A DNA stretch of 39,067 nt from Bradyrhizobium sp. ORS 375. GTDB taxonomy: Bacteria > Pseudomonadota > Alphaproteobacteria > Rhizobiales > Xanthobacteraceae. A model generated the notes under the pieces. The model was given only the letters and a program-made list of their open reading frames with translations. It searched no databases and was not told the origin of the DNA. Every line of letters starts with the position of its first letter. The first letter of the stretch is position 1. Both the position numbers and the translations under genes were made by a program. Positions 34,694 through 39,067 of this stretch are shown piece by piece. The stretch lies in the NCBI RefSeq assembly GCF_000239775.1, contig NZ_CAFI01000057.1, positions 1 through 39,067 on the forward strand, in the 5' to 3' direction.

Positions 34694-35473
34694 CTAGTCG
34701 CGCCGGAACACGATCGAGGCCATCCATCCCGTCATCAGCGCCATCGCGGTCGTGACGAGGCCGTAGACGAACCCGTTCTGTCGCGCCGAGCTCGCCACGA
34801 ACTGCTCGAAGCCGATCTTGACGATTTCGAATGCGGTCTCGGTCTTGGTGACGAAGGCGCCGTCGGCAAGCAGCTTGATCTCGACCTCATAGGTGCCGAT
34901 CGGCACTGCGGCAGGCAGCGGGATGCCGGTGCGGAACAAGGTGGGAGTCAGGAACGTCACCGCCGACGTGTCCTCGCGATACAGGCCGTGCTGCGACTGC
35001 AATCGCACGAAGGCGCTGCGGAACACGTCGTTGGGCACCACGTCGGCATAGTCCGGACCGACGCGCTGCGTCAGCAGCACGTTGTTGAGCCCGAGCTGCT
35101 GCCGCCGCTGCACCTCGGCCGCGGCCATGGCATCGAACGGCCGGTTAGCGAACAGCGCGAGATAGCCGGGGACTTTCAGGAACTGGCGGGAGTCGGTGTT
35201 GATCCAGATGCCGAATTTGCGCTCCTTGCGCCGCGTCACCATGTCGGCGCGCGGCCCGCGCACGGTGACGACGAGATCATAGGCCGTGCGTGTCGGCGGT
35301 GTCTGCGCGTCCTTCTCCACCGACCCGAACAGCACCAGCTCCTCGCCGGCATAGTTCGGCGTCACCGTGACGCGGTGATTGGAGACCGAGACGATCAGTC
35401 GCTCGGCTTGCGCCGGCGCCATGCCTGCCACGCCAAGCAGCAGGAGCGCGCCGATCAGGCGAAGCGGCGTCAT
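34694..35473 (-). CDS. TIGR02186-type transmembrane protein (Alph_Pro_TM)
   Basis: The 259-residue protein has a signal peptide at 1-23 (ending PAQAE), a periplasmic domain, and one C-terminal membrane helix (GFVYGLVTTAMALMTGWMASIVF) ending in FRRD. Segments such as LIVSVSNHRVTVTPNYAGEELVLFG, DLVVTVRGP, FGIWINTDS and VPIGTYEVEIKLLADG fit the conserved alphaproteobacterial family I know as TIGR02186/PF09608. It is translationally coupled to the upstream TauE/SafE gene (ATGA overlap). The function is not known; the pairing suggests a role in anion or sulfur-compound export. Confidence 0.87.
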   Translation of the reverse strand: MTPLRLIGALLLLGVAGMAPAQAERLIVSVSNHRVTVTPNYAGEELVLFGSVEKDAQTPPTRTAYDLVVTVRGPRADMVTRRKERKFGIWINTDSRQFLKVPGYLALFANRPFDAMAAAEVQRRQQLGLNNVLLTQRVGPDYADVVPNDVFRSAFVRLQSQHGLYREDTSAVTFLTPTLFRTGIPLPAAVPIGTYEVEIKLLADGAFVTKTETAFEIVKIGFEQFVASSARQNGFVYGLVTTAMALMTGWMASIVFRRD

Positions 35474-36396
35474 CGGCCCACCTCGGTCTCGCGGATCGTG
35501 AACAGGTCCTCGGGCCGGATCACCAGCTCGATGGCAAAGCGGATGCCGACCGCGAGGATCAGCAGTCCGAGCAGCAGCCGCAGCTGCTCGCCGCGGATCA
35601 TCTGCCCGGCGCGGGCGCCGAACTGCGCCCCGGTGACGCCGCCGACCATCAGGATCAGCGCCAGCACCGCGTCGACCAGATGATTGCTCATTGCATGCAG
35701 CATGGTCGCGATCATCATGGTGGCGAGCGTCAGCACCATCGAGGTGCCGATCACCGTCGAGGTCGGCACGCGCAGCAGGTAGATCAGCAGCGGCACCAGG
35801 ATGAAGCCGCCGCCGATGCCCATCACGGCGCCGAGAAAGCCGATCAGGAGGCCGATGCCGACCACGGGAATGACCGAGACGTAGATCTTGGAGCGCTTGA
35901 AGCGCATTTTCAGCGGGAGGCCATGGACCCAGACATGGCTGCCGGGACGGCGCACCGTGGCAACCGCGCCCTGTCGGGCCCGCATCATCGCGCGCAGGCC
36001 CTCCCAGAACATCACGCCGCCGACGCTCGTGAGCAGGACGACATAGGACAGCGCGATCATCAGGTCGAGCTGGCCGAGCGAGCGCAGCAAAGTGAAGGTG
36101 GAGACGCCGAGCGCGGTGCCGAGCGCGCCGCCGATCATCAGCACCGAGGCCAGCGACGGATCGATGGCGCGCCGCCGCCAGTACGACAGCGCGCCGGAGA
36201 ACGAGGAGGCGGCGATGTGGCTGGAGACCGAGGCGACCGCGACCGCCGGCGTGATGCCGACGAAGATCAGCAGCGGGGTCATCAGGAAGCCGCCGCCGAT
36301 CCCGAACATGCCGGAGACGAAGCCAACCGCCGCACCCATCGCCAGCAGCAGGAAGATGTTGACCGGGAGGTCGGCGATCGGGAGATAGATCTGCAT
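35470..36396 (-). CDS. TauE/SafE-family sulfite/organosulfur exporter
   Basis: The 308-residue inner-membrane protein has about 8 helices and the duplicated TauE motif: GFVSGMFGIGGGFLMTPLLIFVGI in the first half and GFLGAVMGIGGGFILVPLLIYLL in the second. Members export sulfite, sulfoacetate or related anions. A basic loop (KMRFKRSKIYVSV) joins the halves. Three in-frame ATGs exist (36438, 36429, 36396), none with a strong ribosome site. The last is chosen because it begins just before the first helix. It overlaps the downstream TIGR02186-type gene by 4 bases. Confidence 0.92.
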   Translation of the reverse strand: MQIYLPIADLPVNIFLLLAMGAAVGFVSGMFGIGGGFLMTPLLIFVGITPAVAVASVSSHIAASSFSGALSYWRRRAIDPSLASVLMIGGALGTALGVSTFTLLRSLGQLDLMIALSYVVLLTSVGGVMFWEGLRAMMRARQGAVATVRRPGSHVWVHGLPLKMRFKRSKIYVSVIPVVGIGLLIGFLGAVMGIGGGFILVPLLIYLLRVPTSTVIGTSMVLTLATMMIATMLHAMSNHLVDAVLALILMVGGVTGAQFGARAGQMIRGEQLRLLLGLLILAVGIRFAIELVIRPEDLFTIRETEVGR

Positions 36397-36532
36397 CCGC
36401 GCGGCCCTGCGAGCGTTCAACCGGAGCATCCCGCGCATGCGAAGCAGGTGCTTCGGTCCTGCATAAACGAAAACCGTGGCCGAAGGGACCAGAGATTGCC
36501 GTTCGCGCCGTGTGATCTGCCGATCGAACCGA

Positions 36533-37360
36533 TCAGAGCGGCTTGAGCGGCGCCGTGACCAGCTTCATCGCCTCAGCCTCCTGCGGCTCCAGCCAGCGGA
36601 TGTTGCGGGTTTCGGACATGGCTTCGATGACCTGCGACGAGACGCCCATCCGGGTCACATAGCCGAGGATCGCGCCGGTGACGCGCTGGGTGTCCGCGAC
36701 CGCGTCCTCGCCCTCGGCCTTCGAGGTGAAGCGGTGGACGCCAAGCGCCGAGCCGTCGAGGCCGTAGCGGGTCTGGCCGCCGGCAAAGGTGAAGACGCAG
36801 GCGCTGGCGCAGAAGCCGGGACGGATACGATCATTCTTGTCGACCACGCCGACGGCGGTGGCGAGGCCGTGGGCGCGAATGATCTCGCCCATCAGGACGC
36901 CCTGCTCGAGATTGCCGCCGGGCGAGGACAACAGAACCACATCGCCGCGCTTCAGGCGGGCCTCGTCGATCCGCTCGCGCAGCCAGACCGCTGCCGCCGG
37001 GCCGATCTGACCGCTCACGGCCAGCACGGCACGATCCGTGCCGATCCCGCCGATCGCGGCATTCGCGACCAGAGTCGAGGAGAGGCTCGGCGAGACGTAT
37101 TGATCCTTCCAGAACGACCAGGCATCGGGGCGCGACAGGTCGCGATAGGCGCGAATGCCTGCGCTGGCCAGGATCGCGAGGATGAAGATCACCGATGCCA
37201 GCCTGCGCCAGCGAAAATGGGCCGGATAACCGTCCGTCACCTGCTGCACGGGAGGGCGAGGCCGTGCGGTGAAATCCGGCTGCGTCCGGGGCATGATCCG
37301 GGGGCCGGTGGGCGAATGACGAAAGGACCCGCCGTTCTGCTGGCCTTGGTCGGATGTCAC
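36533..37360 (-). CDS. Membrane-anchored COG3904-type ClpP-fold protein
   Basis: The 275-residue protein has a Pro-rich cytoplasmic N-terminus (1-50), one membrane helix (53-69: LASVIFILAILASAGIR) and a periplasmic domain. The domain has SGQIGPAAAVWLRERID, LSSPGGNLEQGVLMGEIIRAHGL (a ClpP-like oxyanion loop, SPGG at 146-149), GFCASACVFTFAGG with Ser186, and SALGVHRF with His209. The Ser/His spacing matches that of ClpP/crotonase-fold serine peptidases (inference). The start is GTG with GGGAG 9 bases upstream. The neighbours are the PodJ-like gene upstream and TauE downstream on the same strand. Confidence 0.82.
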   Translation of the reverse strand: MTSDQGQQNGGSFRHSPTGPRIMPRTQPDFTARPRPPVQQVTDGYPAHFRWRRLASVIFILAILASAGIRAYRDLSRPDAWSFWKDQYVSPSLSSTLVANAAIGGIGTDRAVLAVSGQIGPAAAVWLRERIDEARLKRGDVVLLSSPGGNLEQGVLMGEIIRAHGLATAVGVVDKNDRIRPGFCASACVFTFAGGQTRYGLDGSALGVHRFTSKAEGEDAVADTQRVTGAILGYVTRMGVSSQVIEAMSETRNIRWLEPQEAEAMKLVTAPLKPL

Positions 37361-37516
37361 GTCACTTCACTCCCCACCACGCCGCAGGCCGTTGCGCATG
37401 CCCGCCGATCCCCCGGTATTGAGGCAGGAGACTATGGCGCGCAAGTGCCCGCAACCAAGAGGCGTCGTGGAGATATCGCAGCGGCTCGCGGCAGCGAGCC
37501 GTGCGAACTCATGGCA

Positions 37517-39067
37517 TCAGCGCGGAGCTGTCGCCGCCGCCCGCTTGGCCAAGGCGGCCTTGGCTGCGGCGGCCTTGGCGATCGCCTGGTTGCCGTCCCA
37601 GCCCCCGTTGGGAGCCGGCACGTTGATGGCGTCGTCCGGCTGCGGCTCGACCGTGAAGGTCTGGATCGCAAGCTTGGCGGCGGCCAGCGACTGCGCATCG
37701 AGCCGCTTGGCGACGTCGTCGCGCTTCCGTCCAGCGTCGGCATCGCCCTGCGCGGCAGCCAGCGTGAACCATTTGTAGGACTCGGCGAGGTTCTGCTCCA
37801 CGCCGATGCCGCGGGCATAGAGAATGCCGAGGTTGAACTGGCTGTCGGCGACGCCGCGCTCGGCAGCCTTGCGGAACCACTGCGACGCGCTCTTGTAGTT
37901 CGCACCCTTGCCGCCGCCATCCGCATCGAGCACGGCCAGATTGTGCATCGCCTTGGCGTTGCCGCGCTCGGCGGCGACGACATAATAGCGGCGCGCGATG
38001 TCGGCGTCCTTCTTCACGCCGAGACCCTTCTCGTAGAACGTGCCGAGACGGAATACGGCGGGGATCAGCCCGGCCTGGGCCGCGCGGTCATACCATTTCG
38101 CGGCTTCCTCGTAGTTCGGTGCGACGCCCTTGCCTTCGGCGAGACGGACCCCGACCTCGTAGGCCGCAGTCGGATCGCCCTTGAGGGCCGCATTGCGCAG
38201 GGCCGGGCCGCCGATGGCGTCGGGCAGCTTTTCGGACGCCGGCACCTGGACGAGACCGAGCTTCTGACCGTTCGCGGCCGTCGGGATCGTTCCGGTGATG
38301 TCGCCGGTCGCGGCCGCCTGCCGGTCTGCGTCCTGCGGGATGGCGAGCATCGCGATCGTCTCCGCCTCGGAAGGCATCGCCTTGTTGTAGGACTGACGAT
38401 CGAGCGGGGTGGGCGAGGTCAGCGACGGCACGCTCTGGTCCGGCGTCGACGGCCGCGGCGCCAGGCTCGGCGAGGTCGACGGCATTTGCGTGCGCGGCGG
38501 CTCGCTTTGGCTTTCCATCGAGGTCACGGGCGGCGGCGTGCTGCCGGTGTCGAGCAGCGACATCGCGAACTTGAAGGTGCCGAGCACGATCACGACCACG
38601 CTGGCGCCGACCAGCAGCGAGCGGATCTTCGAGCCGATGGTCGAGACCTCCTCGTCGCCCTCGGCGGTGAGCGCGATGGTCGGTTTCTCCTTGACCTTCG
38701 CCTTCGCCGGCTCCTTGGGGATCTCCTTCGGTGGCTCCTTGGCCTTCTCCTTCGGCTTGTCCTTCTTCGCCTTCTTGGCATCGACCGGCTGGGCGGCCGC
38801 AGCAGCCTGCGCCGCACGGCGGGCGGCGGCGATGAAGCTCGATGTGGAGACGGGCTCGCGCTTGCCGGCCGGAAGCTCGCTCAGTGCATCCTCGGAGGCG
38901 GCGATCCGTTCGGCCGGAGATGCGGTCCGGCCCGGCGGACGGGTGCCCGGCTCGAGCGGATGATCCGGCGGCAGCTCGGGGACGATCGCCGCCGGACGCG
39001 GCGCCTGCGCCGCCTGGGCGGCGTGCGGCTCCAGGATCTCGGCGATCGCCTTCGGCGGGATCGGCGG
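37517..39067 (-). CDS. PodJ-like polarity protein with Sel1 repeats, 5' end cut off
   Basis: The frame stays open from the right edge to the stop at 37517, so the visible 516 residues are the C-terminal part of a larger protein. The order is a Pro/Ala-rich segment; a lysine/glutamate-rich, charged stretch (KKAKKDKPKEKAKEPPKE); a membrane helix around SLLVGASVVVIVLGTFKFAMSLL; a Pro/Ser/Thr-rich linker; and then Sel1-like repeats (AAYEVGVRLAEGKGVAPNYEEAAKWYDRAAQAG, AVFRLGTFYEKGLGV, AMHNLAVLDADG, SQFNLGILYARGIGV, ESYKWFTLAAAQGD). An Ala/Lys-rich tail ends it. A cytoplasmic N-terminus, one helix and periplasmic Sel1 repeats is the plan of PodJ, a polar organiser in alphaproteobacteria. The usual coiled coil would lie outside the window. 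Confidence 0.85.
   Translation of the reverse strand, partial: PPIPPKAIAEILEPHAAQAAQAPRPAAIVPELPPDHPLEPGTRPPGRTASPAERIAASEDALSELPAGKREPVSTSSFIAAARRAAQAAAAAQPVDAKKAKKDKPKEKAKEPPKEIPKEPAKAKVKEKPTIALTAEGDEEVSTIGSKIRSLLVGASVVVIVLGTFKFAMSLLDTGSTPPPVTSMESQSEPPRTQMPSTSPSLAPRPSTPDQSVPSLTSPTPLDRQSYNKAMPSEAETIAMLAIPQDADRQAAATGDITGTIPTAANGQKLGLVQVPASEKLPDAIGGPALRNAALKGDPTAAYEVGVRLAEGKGVAPNYEEAAKWYDRAAQAGLIPAVFRLGTFYEKGLGVKKDADIARRYYVVAAERGNAKAMHNLAVLDADGGGKGANYKSASQWFRKAAERGVADSQFNLGILYARGIGVEQNLAESYKWFTLAAAQGDADAGRKRDDVAKRLDAQSLAAAKLAIQTFTVEPQPDDAINVPAPNGGWDGNQAIAKAAAAKAALAKRAAATAPR

Overview
The window is GC-rich (mostly G or C in third codon positions) and looks like the chromosome of an alphaproteobacterium of the Bradyrhizobium/Rhodopseudomonas group. 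The reasons are a class I lysyl-tRNA synthetase, a GlxA-type FtrA regulator beside a rhodanese, an SCO1 assembly factor, a TauE/SafE plus TIGR02186-type pair, a PodJ-like Sel1 protein, and many intergenic palindromic repeats. The genus is inferred from gene families and repeat style, not from a marker gene. I saw no rRNA, tRNA, CRISPR array, transposase or prophage.

Layout. 0-5 kb: a cut-off glycine-zipper repeat protein, an MscS channel divergent from a K+/H+ antiporter (osmotic and ionic balance), and MepA overlapping a small ORF. 5-11.6 kb: a PAS-PAS-GGDEF-EAL protein whose GGDEF site is degenerate, FtrA divergent from a rhodanese, an acyl-CoA synthetase and an NTF2-like protein. 11.8-15.2 kb: small envelope proteins, a CASAC-motif periplasmic protein, SCO1 with a mini-membrane protein directly upstream, and a family 3 solute-binding protein. 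15.4-19.7 kb: class I LysRS, a Tat-exported alpha-carbonic anhydrase, and a DUF952 protein overlapping pyrD. 19.8-22.3 kb: a MATE exporter, a metallo-beta-lactamase-fold hydrolase and a small membrane protein, all on the minus strand.

22.6-31.5 kb is the most notable part. It holds all four genes of the ligase-associated DNA repair set: ATP-dependent ligase, SNM1-like exonuclease, Lhr-type DEXH helicase and the metallophosphoesterase PdeM. They are split into two divergent pairs, with a TPR-methyltransferase and an orphan Liv-type binding protein between them. The ligase carries an in-frame insert encoded by a large palindromic repeat.

31.8-34.5 kb: a LysR regulator divergent from an EamA transporter and a translationally coupled metallo-beta-lactamase-fold protein. 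34.7-39 kb: a TIGR02186-type membrane protein overlapping a TauE/SafE exporter, a membrane-anchored ClpP-fold protein, and the C-terminal part of a PodJ-like protein running off the right edge.

At least five families of palindromic (REP/BIME-like) elements mark gene ends, and several sit exactly at convergent gene junctions. One more family, not seen intergenically here, lies inside the ligase gene.
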